NCBI GenBank assembly: GCA_030668565.1
Contig: DAOVFD010000014.1
Location: 1 to 13,220 of the forward strand
Source: Microcaldota archaeon
Lineage (GTDB): Archaea > Micrarchaeota > Micrarchaeia > Anstonellales > Bilamarchaeaceae
Direction: 5' to 3'
Length of the DNA stretch: 13,220 nt
Both the position numbers and the translations under genes were made by a program. Shown here piece after piece: positions 7,130 to 13,220 of this stretch (position 1 is the first letter of the stretch; each line of letters starts with the position of its first letter). The notes beneath the pieces were generated by a model, which saw only the letters and a program-made list of their open reading frames with translations, ran no database searches and was not told the DNA's origin.

Positions 7130-7189
7130 TTGCATTTTCTCTAGTTTCTATATAAACGGTATAGTAGTTTATTCAACTTTTCAATAAAC
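7130..7189. repeat. 60-bp direct repeat, copy A (overlaps 3' end of the AAA_14 gene)
   Basis: This aligns without gaps to 8393-8452 at 55 of 60 positions (offset 1263 bp). It contains the stop codon (7173-7175) and the last codons of the AAA_14 gene. Inverted repeats inside it are GTTTATT (7167-7173) with AATAAAC (7183-7189), and CTATA with TATAG around 7148-7164. It lies 21 bp from copy 2 of the unrelated 91-bp repeat. Confidence 0.92.
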
Positions 7190-8360
7190 CGAACAATACG
7201 AGTGGAATCTTGTTCTTCTCGAGGGTTAATGAATCAACAACAAGATAACCACCTTTGGCCTTGGCTGTGCGTTTTGAAGGACCACCGATTTCGAATATAT
7301 TATCCTTATAAAAATAATCGGGTGTTTTTCGTTCTCTTTTAGTTTTTATATAACGGGCATCCCGGACATGAAAGACAAAAAAATCCTCCCGCAGTGCCCC
7401 GATTGCGGGCTGAGCAGAAATCATCCTGATTATAGCACTCCGGAACGAAGGTGCAAAAAGTATCTTTGGTTCAACTCTTACGAGTTTATGACCTCGTGCA
7501 TAAGGCAGGACAATGTTGAAAATTCCGGAAATATCAAATAAGCGGACCATTTCCATTATCATGCTTATATTCTTGTTAATCGAACTGGAAAGCCTGGAAT
7601 AGCTGAGTTTATCCGGCAGCGAGGTTGCTGAAAAGTTGAGGATCTTGTAAGCTGCCTCAATGTAAAAGGCATCCATCCGTTTCAGGGAGAGCATATCCTG
7701 CTCCACAACTCTCCTTATGATTCTTTCATGTACATCCGGGCTTTTCTCGAAATATGCTGCAGGCAGGGCATAAGTGCTCGTGTAAGGGGGCAGGTCATCC
7801 AGGTAAGGTGCAATCTCTTTCGTGAGTTCATTTTTTCTCTCGAGTAAATCGTCGAGAGGGACTACTGGGAGATTCACACCCCTCTTAAAATAAAGATACT
7901 CGCGGAATGTGAACGGCTCAACCTTGATCAGTGTCAATCTTCTCGATAAGTCCGCACTTTTTTCCTGAAGTGATATGGCCGATGAACCGCTTATCCATAA
8001 TAACGGTTTATATTCATCATAAAACAGCTTTATCTCAAGCGGCCAGTCAGGGTATTTTTGGATTTCATCTATGAATATTTCTCTGTAGCCATGACCCTCC
8101 AGATATTTAAGAAATTCATAAAGATCGATGCCCCTTCTTACAAGATGCTCTACACTGAAATAGAAGGAATTGGAGTAGTTCTTGGATATTTGGTTCATCA
8201 AAACAGTCTTTCCCACCCCTCTCAAACCATATATCCCGACAACCCCTTTGAAATTTTTTCTGACATCCACTATCCGTTCGTAAATAAATCTCTTTTTCAG
8301 GTATTCCTCTTGCCTGAATCTCTCATTTCTGGCCAAGAGCTCTCCGAACAATCTTTCCAT
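7173..8360 (-). CDS. AAA_14 / DUF4143 family ATP-binding protein
   Basis: 395 residues, the usual size for this archaeal/bacterial family. Walker A is GLRGVGKT (45-52). Walker B is EIFIDEIQ with Asp98-Glu99, and LWISGSSA (121-128) matches sensor 1. The C-terminal half is the DUF4143 region: a winged-helix-like part, then a PD-(D/E)xK-like end with PDYF (347-350), FEIGG (356-360) and Lys363. The Glu-to-Lys spacing is longer than the classic ExK, so nuclease activity is uncertain. Biological roles of these proteins are mostly unknown; they are often multicopy and mobile in archaeal genomes. The ATG at 8360 is supported by a boxA 26 nt upstream and no ribosome site, so leaderless. The gene is bracketed by 60-bp direct repeats and stands next to the repeat-bracketed AlbA_2 gene. 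Confidence 0.9.
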   Translation of the reverse strand: MERLFGELLARNERFRQEEYLKKRFIYERIVDVRKNFKGVVGIYGLRGVGKTVLMNQISKNYSNSFYFSVEHLVRRGIDLYEFLKYLEGHGYREIFIDEIQKYPDWPLEIKLFYDEYKPLLWISGSSAISLQEKSADLSRRLTLIKVEPFTFREYLYFKRGVNLPVVPLDDLLERKNELTKEIAPYLDDLPPYTSTYALPAAYFEKSPDVHERIIRRVVEQDMLSLKRMDAFYIEAAYKILNFSATSLPDKLSYSRLSSSINKNISMIMEMVRLFDISGIFNIVLPYARGHKLVRVEPKILFAPSFRSAIIRMISAQPAIGALREDFFVFHVRDARYIKTKRERKTPDYFYKDNIFEIGGPSKRTAKAKGGYLVVDSLTLEKNKIPLVLFGLLKS

Positions 8361-8380
8361 AAATAGATTTAGGGTTAGAA

Positions 8381-8390
8381 ATTTATAAAT
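8381..8390 (-). promoter_or_regulatory. boxA (TATA) promoter of the AAA_14 gene
   Basis: ATTTATAAAT, a near-perfect dyad TATA element, has its centre about 26 nt before the ATG at 8360. No Shine-Dalgarno match follows. It lies just outside the upstream 60-bp repeat copy. Confidence 0.65.
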
Positions 8391-8392
8391 CT

Positions 8393-8452
8393 TTGCATTT
8401 TCTCTAGTTTCTATATAAACCGTATAGCAATTTATTCAGTTTTTCAATAAAC
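8393..8452. repeat. 60-bp direct repeat, copy B (between aglB and the AAA_14 gene)
   Basis: Second copy of 7130-7189, beginning two bases after the aglB stop. On the - strand it retains an AAA_14-like tail, AGT TTA TTG AAA AAC TGA (Ser-Leu-Leu-Lys-Asn-stop; the real gene ends Leu-Leu-Lys-Ser-stop). An added hairpin, CAGTTT (8437-8442) with AAACTG (8449-8454), sits directly after aglB and could act as a processing or termination structure. Confidence 0.92.
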
Positions 8453-8454
8453 TG

Positions 8455-11400
8455 TTATTCCTCTATTTTGTATATCTTCACAGCCCCGTTATCAAAGACC
8501 TTTGTGAACCCTGGTATCTCACCAACAAAAATAGCCCTGTAAAGATTTGAGTTATAGAACTCACCCTTTGCGTCTTCATACCCACCCATTATGTTGCCGT
8601 TATCAAGCCATATCCTGTCATTCGTGTAGAAAAGTGTGAATGCAACAGTATCACCCAGATGCTTGGTTGCGCTCATCTCAAACGGGAAAGATAAAATTGC
8701 CTTGTTCAGCCTTAAATCCCCGCTTGGATACGTCTCATTAAGATAATAAGTTCCTGTTCCTGTAGTTCCGTCTGCGAGCGTTACCTCTCCGACACAGTAT
8801 GCAGGTTCAGCATGTACATAATTATCGCAGTAATACTTGGTATTCGCATCAGTTATCGCACCGCGACAGAAATCAGGATAGTAAAGCGTATATGCAGCTC
8901 CTGAACTTGGTCCAATATACATCTTATAACCGATCACGCCCGTTTTTCCCTGGTGCTCTGAAATGGTACACGCTCTTCCCGTCGGGTCTTTCGGAATATA
9001 AACAATCTCCCATAGATGCTCTGCTTCGCAGGCAGATTGTCCCGGAGAGAAGCTTACATTCGTTCTGTTCATATGCGCACAGGAAAGGTAATTGAGAGCA
9101 CCATATTTCCCTCCAAGCTGGTTCCCGCTTGAAATGAGTTCGATATCAAACAAAGCATACTTGGAATCATGCTCCTTCATGAATTCAATAAGTTCCTCAG
9201 GCGTTCCATGGATGTATGAATATGCGACCTGACCTATCATATTCTGTGATGCGTGCTCATTCCTCAGAACTGCATTTTTCTGTCCGAAATAATTAATCCA
9301 ATGGCCGTAATCCCACCATGAGGTTGTTCTTGAACCTTCTTCAGTGTGGTCTTTGATCCATTCCATTGACTCTGTCCAATAATCTGAAAGCCTGTGGCAC
9401 CTTAGGGCAGCTGCCTGGTATTCTCCTGCCGCGCTTTTCGGAGGACCTGAGTAATATGTATAGTTTGAAAGGAGTGAAAGCAGACATAGTTTGTAATTGT
9501 ACTGATAATTTGTTCCAAGACTTGCATAACCCATTGGGTCTGCCGCTGCCGAGCACACGGTGCTATCCCCACTGTCACTGCAGAATTCCCGAAATTTCTC
9601 CTGGGCAGCAAGCGGGTCATCCTGGAATCGTGGCGTAAACGTACTTATGAATAGGGAAGGTGCCAATGAGCCGTGAATAAACTGGAAGAAAAGAATTGCA
9701 AAACCGAATGCCATGACATAGCCTGCATACTTGTTTCTTTTTTCTTCAGACAAATCAAAACTGAGAAGCTTATTCTCTTTTCCTGCCCCTTTGAAATTTC
9801 TTAGGAAGTTGCTGGTTTCTCCAAGAATAAACGCAATAGCTGCACCCAGTAGGAAAGCCGAATAAATAGTATACTTTGCCTTTATTATCCCGACAAGGAA
9901 AGGCGGGAGTATGAAAGCAGCAAAGAAGAGGGGGATTGCTATTTTTGTGTCATTTCTGAACCTATACGCAGAGTAAACAAGCGCAAGGAAGAAAAGGAAA
10001 ACCCAGAGGAACAGGAAGCTGTTTCCTTTTTCAGTGTAAGCGACATCAGTCCCAAGAATCGCATTGATAATTGAAACACCAACAGAAAAGAGGAAATTCA
10101 TAAGAACAGTAATAGGGAGGAAAATCACTGAAAGTATTGTTCCCAGAAGTGAACCAAGCGATTCCAGGGGGCTGGTGAGGGTTTCCGCACCCTGGCTTCC
10201 TATTATCGGTGTTAATACGGCGGTCAACACTGAACTTATAGGTGCGAAAATTTCATTTCCAACACTTTCATAAGGTGCTGCAACAAAACCTATTGAAGAA
10301 TGGAGAAATCCGCCTGCAGTTCCCTGTTCTGCAATCGTCCTGTAAAGCGAACTGGTGTATTGTGCAACCCCGAAACCAGAAGTACCTATACTTCTAATCG
10401 GTTCTCCCAGCGGTGAAAGAACAAACAAAAGACCGATGATAGCTATTACGGCTATCGCACCAAATTTAACTAAATATCGCTCGGTTTTTTCTTTAAGCAC
10501 AAGGTTTATCCCTCTCTTGAACAACAGAAGGCCCCCCAGGAATGCAAGAACAATGACTGCGGGGATAAGACTCATGGTTAATATCCTTCCGTCATAAAAC
10601 AACCCTTTCAGGACAGCACTTCCAAGCAGGATACCTATCGCAAAAACAACAGCATTAAGTTTCAGAAGTTCTTTCAATCCACCCATTTCATCTTTCACAA
10701 AAAGCACAAATCCGTAAACAACAGAGAAAATAATTAATGTTCCAGTAGCAAGTACTTCAGAAGAAGAACCGAGAGCAACCGCAAAGAAGGCAATACCGGA
10801 AAGAACGGCAAATTTCATATCTTTTTTAAGCAGCATCAGGACGTACATTGCAAAAAAGAATGCAAGGGCAAAGAATGCATAGGGCTGAACCTCCTGTTCT
10901 CCTGCCATAAGCTTGTATATGAACATTGGTGCAAAGCCGGCAATACCTGCACCGATTATACCATACTCTCTTCTGTAAATTGAACCTATAAGCAAATAAA
11001 GGAAAAATACCGCAAGCATGGCCGCTATTGCAGGATAGATAGAAGCAATATTCGCAAGAATCATATTGTCGTATTCGTCTCCTCCTGTGTAGAGAGAGTA
11101 CCAGATTGCCTCCAGATATCCAAGCTCCGGAACTATCCTGTGGTCAACTTCAACTTCAGGATACCATGCAGTCTGGTCGTTAAACGGATTCTCCCCAAAG
11201 GATATAAGCTGTTGTGCAACATCGGTATAGAAATAAGGATCAAGTTCCTGATATACCGGCGAATAACTCCCGAATCTTATCCAAAAAGACACGAAAAGCA
11301 AAATCAAAAGAAGAATAGGAACAAACAGTTTTTTCCTTTCCTTAACCAAGGCCAGAAGTTTATTTTCCTTGAAAAACGCGATTACATCCTCATAAGTTCT

Positions 11401-11721
11401 GGTATATGCAAATGCAGCAATTGATATCAGATAAAACAACCCAACCGAAAGCAGGGCAAGGTCATAGGTATATTGTATCCCAAGAAAAAAATAAAGCAAA
11501 AATGGAATTGCAGGAATCAGAACAATGGCAAGCCCGAATCCGATAAATGCCTTTTCAATAAAAAGAAATTCGCTTTTGTCTGAAAAATCAGAAGATTTTT
11601 CAACAGTCGAGGATGAAGTCCTCGTCATTCTGAACAATGAAAAAGAAAGCAGAGCTCCGGGAACAAAAAAACAGACAAAAATTATTGCTAATAATGTAAA
11701 TGGGTCGAATGAAACAAACAT
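8455..11721 (-). CDS. aglB: AglB/STT3-type dolichyl-phosphooligosaccharide--protein glycosyltransferase
   Basis: This enzyme transfers a lipid-linked oligosaccharide to Asn in Asn-X-Ser/Thr sequons on the outer face of the cytoplasmic membrane. It has 1088 residues. A multi-helix GT-C membrane part is followed by a soluble C-terminal domain. Hallmarks are the first-loop acidic motif with Asp161-Pro-Tyr (QELDPYFY) and the signature SWWDYGHW, with WWDYG at 802-806. Compared with ordinary STT3 proteins, where the first acidic loop comes near residue 50, there is an N-terminal extension of about 110 residues with three extra hydrophobic segments (about 9-31, 56-80, 85-106). The external domain has ten cysteines while the membrane part has one, and it contains sequons of its own (NYT, NRT, NVS, NET). 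GGTGAT (11727-11732) five bases before the ATG supports the start. It lies 17 nt downstream of ftsZ, so the two are probably co-transcribed. Confidence 0.93.
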   Translation of the reverse strand: MFVSFDPFTLLAIIFVCFFVPGALLSFSLFRMTRTSSSTVEKSSDFSDKSEFLFIEKAFIGFGLAIVLIPAIPFLLYFFLGIQYTYDLALLSVGLFYLISIAAFAYTRTYEDVIAFFKENKLLALVKERKKLFVPILLLILLFVSFWIRFGSYSPVYQELDPYFYTDVAQQLISFGENPFNDQTAWYPEVEVDHRIVPELGYLEAIWYSLYTGGDEYDNMILANIASIYPAIAAMLAVFFLYLLIGSIYRREYGIIGAGIAGFAPMFIYKLMAGEQEVQPYAFFALAFFFAMYVLMLLKKDMKFAVLSGIAFFAVALGSSSEVLATGTLIIFSVVYGFVLFVKDEMGGLKELLKLNAVVFAIGILLGSAVLKGLFYDGRILTMSLIPAVIVLAFLGGLLLFKRGINLVLKEKTERYLVKFGAIAVIAIIGLLFVLSPLGEPIRSIGTSGFGVAQYTSSLYRTIAEQGTAGGFLHSSIGFVAAPYESVGNEIFAPISSVLTAVLTPIIGSQGAETLTSPLESLGSLLGTILSVIFLPITVLMNFLFSVGVSIINAILGTDVAYTEKGNSFLFLWVFLFFLALVYSAYRFRNDTKIAIPLFFAAFILPPFLVGIIKAKYTIYSAFLLGAAIAFILGETSNFLRNFKGAGKENKLLSFDLSEEKRNKYAGYVMAFGFAILFFQFIHGSLAPSLFISTFTPRFQDDPLAAQEKFREFCSDSGDSTVCSAAADPMGYASLGTNYQYNYKLCLLSLLSNYTYYSGPPKSAAGEYQAAALRCHRLSDYWTESMEWIKDHTEEGSRTTSWWDYGHWINYFGQKNAVLRNEHASQNMIGQVAYSYIHGTPEELIEFMKEHDSKYALFDIELISSGNQLGGKYGALNYLSCAHMNRTNVSFSPGQSACEAEHLWEIVYIPKDPTGRACTISEHQGKTGVIGYKMYIGPSSGAAYTLYYPDFCRGAITDANTKYYCDNYVHAEPAYCVGEVTLADGTTGTGTYYLNETYPSGDLRLNKAILSFPFEMSATKHLGDTVAFTLFYTNDRIWLDNGNIMGGYEDAKGEFYNSNLYRAIFVGEIPGFTKVFDNGAVKIYKIEE

Positions 11722-11738
11722 CTGTTATCACCTAAAAA

Positions 11739-12824
11739 CTAGAGGTATTGTATTCCCTCTTCCTCTTTGCCTTCCAATCTTCTTTCAGCATCCTCCTTTT
11801 GGAACATATAGGGTGATTTTACCCCGGTAATAATAGCAGTTACCCTTATTTTGTTATTCAATTCAGGGCTTATCCTCGCACCCATCTTTATTGCTGAATC
11901 CTCATTAAAGCTCTGTGTAAGCAGTTCCCCGATTTTTATTGCATCCCCCAACGACAGGTCAGCTCCTCCTTCAAGATGGATAAGGCATCCTTTTGCATCC
12001 TCATAATCAACATCCAGAAGCGGATGTTCGAGTGTGCTCTTGACTACGTTTTCAACCCTGTCATGACCTCCTGCTTCACCAAGAGAAATCATCGAAAGCC
12101 CTCCGCTCTCCATTATACTTTTGACATCAGCATAATCAACATTTATCAGGCTTGGGAACATGATAGTATCGGATATTCCCTTTACCGCTCTTGTCGTAAT
12201 CGAATCAGCAAGCTCAAAGGCCTTGTTTATCGGCAAATTAGGAGCATAGGCCGCAAGCCTGTTGTTGTCTATCACCACGACAGTATCGCATTCCCTGACC
12301 AGCCGTCTGATTGATTCCTGTGCCTTCTTGAGCCTCACCCTCTCAAGTGCAAAAGGGTATGTTACCATGGCAACTACAATGGCCCCGTGTTGTTTTGCTA
12401 TCTTTGCCACTATCGGAGCAGCACCTCCGCCTGTTCCACCGCCCATTCCGGCACAGAGGAAAACAAGTTCGTTTTCACCTATCTCTTTCTTAAGAAGGTC
12501 GTGGTCCGCTTCGGCACATTTTTTTGCAATTTCAATGTCTCCTCCTGCACCAAGTCCCCTGGTTATCGTTTTTCCGATGAGTATTTTCTTGTCAGCTTTA
12601 ACCATATTCAAGTGTTTTCCGTCGGTATTAATAGCAAGGGTTCTCGCACTTTTTATCCCTGAATTTGCAACCCGGTTAACACAATTGCAGCCAGCCCCAC
12701 CAACACCAATAACACTTATCCTTACTACAGACAGGTCCGTTTCCTCTTTCTGCTCTGCCTCCTTGGTAACTGCAGGAGTGGGAGAAGTTCCTTCTTTTGC
12801 GGATTTGATTAGGTCTTCAAACAT
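11739..12824 (-). CDS. ftsZ: Cell division GTPase FtsZ
   Basis: FtsZ polymerises with GTP into the mid-cell division ring. In 361 residues: a short variable N-terminal tail (1-32); the GTP-binding G-box VGGAGCNCVNR (41-51); the tubulin T4 loop AGMGGGTGGGAAP (125-137); the RLAAYAPNLPINKAFELAD segment (189-207); and the catalytic T7 loop NVDYADV (228-234, Asp230 and Asp233). A C-terminal domain ends in EGIQYL, like the conserved peptide that tethers FtsZ to partners. The T4 loop has Gly133 where GGGTGTG normally has Thr. AGGGTGG (12830-12836) five bases before the ATG fixes the start at 12824; an in-frame GTG at 12833 lies inside that ribosome site. aglB follows after 17 nt. Confidence 0.97.
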   Translation of the reverse strand: MFEDLIKSAKEGTSPTPAVTKEAEQKEETDLSVVRISVIGVGGAGCNCVNRVANSGIKSARTLAINTDGKHLNMVKADKKILIGKTITRGLGAGGDIEIAKKCAEADHDLLKKEIGENELVFLCAGMGGGTGGGAAPIVAKIAKQHGAIVVAMVTYPFALERVRLKKAQESIRRLVRECDTVVVIDNNRLAAYAPNLPINKAFELADSITTRAVKGISDTIMFPSLINVDYADVKSIMESGGLSMISLGEAGGHDRVENVVKSTLEHPLLDVDYEDAKGCLIHLEGGADLSLGDAIKIGELLTQSFNEDSAIKMGARISPELNNKIRVTAIITGVKSPYMFQKEDAERRLEGKEEEGIQYL

Positions 12825-12850
12825 AATTTCCACCCTTTATATCTCTAGGG

Positions 12851-13015
12851 TTATATCGAAAGAAAGTAATTTAAAGAGGAGGGCTGCCAAGGCCCGGTAG
12901 TTCTGAAATTCTTCTGCTGTCTCCTATTTTCATCAGCGTTTCTGGTTTTGGCCGGCTTGCTATAGTTTGTGTGCTTGAAGGGAATCCCTGCTTTTCCAGG
13001 AAAAGGAAATCCCAT
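12851..13015 (-). CDS. Possible small basic protein upstream of ftsZ (doubtful)
   Basis: 54 residues starting MGFPFPGKAGIPF, then a Lys/Arg/Asn/Gln-rich stretch, ending 26 nt before the ftsZ ATG. All arginines use AGA or AGG, as in the neighbouring genes, and a boxA-like AT stretch (13052-13060) lies about 40 nt upstream. Against it: no Shine-Dalgarno site, no recognised family, and a competing - strand frame, 12871-13053 (60 residues, start MWTTSIQ), that looks equally plausible. The region may instead be a structured leader of ftsZ. Confidence 0.2.
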   Translation of the reverse strand: MGFPFPGKAGIPFKHTNYSKPAKTRNADENRRQQKNFRTTGPWQPSSLNYFLSI

Positions 13016-13058
13016 TGTACGCTTTTGGATTTTTGTATTGAAGTAGTCCACATAAATT

Positions 13059-13100
13059 TACTAAGAGGGGGTCTTAGTAACTAAGAGGGGGTATTAGTAA
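13059..13100. repeat. Tandem pair of 20-bp dyad repeats (candidate operator)
   Basis: CTAAGAGGGGGTCTTAGTAA (13061-13080) is followed at once by a second copy (13081-13100) with one change, C to A at 13093. The first copy forms a perfect 7-bp inverted repeat, TACTAAG with CTTAGTA around a 7-base centre (AGGGGGT, a G-rich core); the second has one mismatch. Spacing of 20 bp is about two helical turns. The pair lies directly upstream of the boxA of the + strand gene, where archaeal activators bind. Confidence 0.85.
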
Positions 13101-13103
13101 AAT

Positions 13104-13114
13104 CTTTAAATTTT
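13104..13114 (+). promoter_or_regulatory. boxA (TATA) promoter of the right-edge ATPase gene
   Basis: CTTTAAATTTT is centred about 24 nt before the ATG at 13132, with no ribosome site between, consistent with a leaderless transcript. The 20-bp repeat pair ends four bases upstream. Confidence 0.55.
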
Positions 13115-13131
13115 GGTATCGATAACCAATT

Positions 13132-13220
13132 ATGTTATTCGATCTCAAACCAAAAGATGATCTAAAAGATTTTTTCAATTACAGAGAAGAACTCGATTCT
13201 CTGGTCGGTTATTTAAGAGA
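13132..13220 (+). CDS. N-terminus of a probable archaeal ATPase_2-family AAA protein (3' truncated)
   Basis: Only 29 residues are in the window. They read MLFDLKPKDDLKDFFNYREE and then LDSLVGYLR. The pattern Met-hydrophobic-Phe-Asp-x-Lys/Arg-Pro-Lys, then Phe-(Asp/Asn)-x-Arg-Glu-Glu-(hydrophobic), is the typical opening of archaeal STAND/AAA ATPases of the ATPase_2 (PF01637) group, where it precedes Walker A. The Walker motifs would lie beyond the window, so the family call rests on this opening alone. The gene is divergent from ftsZ and preceded by a boxA and a tandem dyad repeat. Confidence 0.6.
   Translation, partial: MLFDLKPKDDLKDFFNYREELDSLVGYLR

Larger units (their letters stand above)
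12825..13131. other. 307-bp divergent intergenic region between ftsZ and the right-edge ATPase gene
   Basis: From left to right it holds the ftsZ ribosome site (12830-12836), AT-rich boxA-like stretches (12850-12857 and 12867-12876), a less AT-rich block of about 12885-13020 open in two - strand frames, and a boxA-like sequence at 13052-13060. Next are two 20-bp dyad repeats (13061-13100), the boxA for the + strand gene, and a small dyad TTGGT/ACCAA (13113-13129) near its transcription start. No tRNA or other named RNA was recognised. Confidence 0.7.

Noticed and set aside
12262..12900. 212-codon open frame on the + strand opposite ftsZ
   Set aside because: It runs antisense to a clear FtsZ; its openness follows from ftsZ codon use, and the Ser/Pro/Ala-rich translation resembles no family.
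12860..12960. C/D-box sRNA upstream of ftsZ (TGATGA on the - strand near 12930)
   Set aside because: A box C-like TGATGA is present, but no correctly placed CTGA box D or terminal stem could be found.

Overview
The window reads as archaeal chromosome. gatD and gatE encode the two-subunit Glu-tRNA(Gln) amidotransferase known only from Archaea. They sit with an AglB/STT3 oligosaccharyltransferase, a tubulin-like FtsZ and AT-rich boxA promoters about 26 nt from start codons. A bacterial-type GAPDH, an unusual AglB and a small AAA/AlbA_2 island would fit a DPANN-like or similarly deep archaeal lineage, but the lineage cannot be fixed from this sequence. TGA, TAA and TAG all act as stops, and no rRNA, tRNA or CRISPR array was recognised.

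Layout. Positions 1-1587 (+ strand) hold the 3' end of a flippase-like membrane protein (LPG_synthase_TM family) and a class I GAPDH. From 1588 to about 12824 everything is on the - strand. In transcription order this is ftsZ, aglB, an AAA_14/DUF4143 ATPase, an AlbA_2/HATPase_c_4 regulator-like gene, gatD, gatE, a four-helix membrane protein, and a small two-helix membrane protein whose stop codon abuts the GAPDH stop. At the right edge a divergent + strand gene begins, apparently an ATPase_2-family archaeal AAA protein, cut by the window end.

Likely transcription units are ftsZ-aglB (17 nt apart, both with GGTG-type Shine-Dalgarno sites) and gatD-gatE-membrane protein (stop/start overlaps of 1 and 4 nt). 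The AAA_14 and AlbA_2 genes each have their own boxA about 26 nt before the ATG and no Shine-Dalgarno site, as expected of leaderless mRNAs.

The most striking structure is the 5588-8452 island between aglB and gatD. The AlbA_2 gene is bracketed by a 91-bp direct repeat (88/91 identical) and the adjacent AAA_14 gene by an unrelated 60-bp direct repeat (55/60 identical). In both cases the downstream copy overlaps the gene's own stop codon. The upstream copy preserves the same last few codons plus stop, as if it were the tail of a lost earlier gene copy or an integration site that rebuilds the gene end. A second regulatory-looking region lies between ftsZ and the right-edge ATPase: two tandem 20-bp dyads flanked on both sides by outward-facing boxA-like sequences.
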